Shown in pieces: positions 63,235 to 64,000 of a stretch of DNA of 64,000 nucleotides. The translations under genes were made by a program, and so were the position numbers. Source of the stretch: Anastatus disparis (taxonomy: Eukaryota; Arthropoda; Insecta; Hymenoptera; Eupelmidae); NCBI GenBank assembly GCA_017163975.1, contig JAFFSR010000240.1:682001-746000 (forward strand), read 5' to 3'. The number at the start of each line of letters is the position of its first letter. Position 1 is the stretch's first letter. The notes under the pieces are model-generated. The model worked only from the letters and a program-made list of their open reading frames with translations. It searched no databases and was not told the origin of the DNA.

Positions 63235-64000
63235 TCCCGAAAATATTTCTAAATGATTCTGTTATCTTTCACGTTTTCTTTCATAAAGTCCTTTCAAAGT
63301 CCTTTCAGTAAAGATTTATGTAATAACTTTTATTCTCATCATAAGTTATTTCATGAAATATTTCAAAAAGATTTCAAAATTATTTCATGTAAGATTTCTT
63401 TTGACTTTACCAAAATATTGCATGAATTATTTCATGAAAGCTTTTTGAATGAATCTTGAAATGATTCGGTGAAAGAATACCTTAGATCATTCCGAAAATC
63501 TTTCTAAATTATTTTCTGATTTTAATCGTTGGAAGATTTCTGAGTTCTTTCTTGTTTCCTTTCAAGAAGTCTCTTCAAAGTCCTTTCAGTAAGGATTTAT
63601 GTAATAACTTTTATTCTCATCATAAGTTATTTCATGAAATATTTCAAAAAGATTTCAAAATTATTTCATGTAAGATTTCTTTTGACTTTACCAAAATATT
63701 GCATGAATTATTTCATGAAAGCTTTTTGAATGAATCTTGAAATGATTCGGTGAAAGAATACCTTAGATCATTCCGAAAATCTTTCTAAATTATTTTCTGA
63801 TTTTAATCGTTGGAAGATTTCTAAGTTATTTCTTGTTTCCTTTCAAGAAGTTCTCTCAAAGTCCTTTCAGTAAGGATTCATGTAATAACTTTTATCGTCA
63901 TGATAAGTTCTTTCATGAATTATTTCAAAAAGGTTTTAAAATTATTTCATGTAAGATTACTTGAGATTTTACCAAAACCTTGCTTGGAATTATTACATAA
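63235..64000. repeat. 281-bp tandem repeat array, runs off the window
   Basis: CCTTTCAGTAARGATT recurs at 63301, 63582 and 63863, a period of exactly 281 bp. The first two units are almost identical through most of their length; the third is more diverged. The unit is packed with small dyads such as TTTCATGAAA and AAAGCTTTT. It shares words (CCTTTCAGTAAGGAT, TAATAA-TT) with the 176-bp array upstream, so the two may be related satellites. The near-identical open frames in units one and two (63253-63459 and 63552-63740) come from the duplication and low-complexity Phe/His/Lys composition. I do not call them genes. Confidence 0.87.

Noticed and set aside
63253..63740. Two near-identical Phe/His/Lys-rich frames
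   Set aside because: Tandem duplication of a 281-bp satellite unit explains the identity; there is no evidence of coding constraint.

Overview
This looks like nuclear DNA from an insect (or another arthropod) rather than a bacterial, organellar or viral sequence. It is roughly three-quarters A+T by eye. It carries abundant microsatellites, tRNA-derived SINEs with RNA polymerase III boxes, several cut-and-paste DNA transposon remnants with terminal inverted repeats (TIRs), and introns with textbook spliceosomal signals. A hymenopteran such as a parasitoid wasp would fit the base composition and repeat style, but that is a guess.

Protein-coding content is very low. The only host exon I can support is a 93-nt, phase 0/0 exon at 26433-26525 (+). 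It encodes 31 charged, proline-ending residues and has an excellent 3' splice site and a GTAAGT 5' splice site. Upstream at 7087/7088 and downstream at 40511/40512, on the same strand, lie two near-perfect recursive-splicing ratchet points: a pyrimidine-rich CAG joined directly to GTGAG. Each is followed by a strong GTAAGT donor, 44 and 43 nt later respectively. The simplest reading is that the whole window lies inside one long-intron gene on the + strand. Its intron upstream of the exon would exceed 26 kb and its downstream intron would exceed 37 kb, and both would be removed stepwise with short 'recursive exons'. I do not recognise the gene.

Layout by region. 1-7030: AT-rich intron-like DNA with small GC-richer islands. 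7088-7131: first recursive exon. 7625-7925: three copies of a ~90-bp repeat. 10492, 23259, 25438, 47205 (+) and 53690, 61021 (-): six copies of one SINE family. 18880-19030: E-box-rich block beside a long (AT)n. 20472-21369: MITE-like element. 26433-26525: coding exon. 28870-30171: TIR-bounded element holding about six diverged ~160-bp repeats. 35042-35115: long near-perfect hairpin. 36699-37354: TTAA-flanked element. 40512-40554: second recursive exon. 43427-46966: 3.5-kb DNA transposon with 613-bp TIRs, a decayed transposase fragment, a GATG-rich minisatellite and a nested 95-bp TTAA MITE. 62390-62910: 176-bp tandem array. 63235-64000: 281-bp tandem array running off the window.

Nearly all other open reading frames are chance frames in AT-rich or microsatellite DNA. 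I found no rRNA, no functional tRNA, no CRISPR array and no bacterial-type operon.
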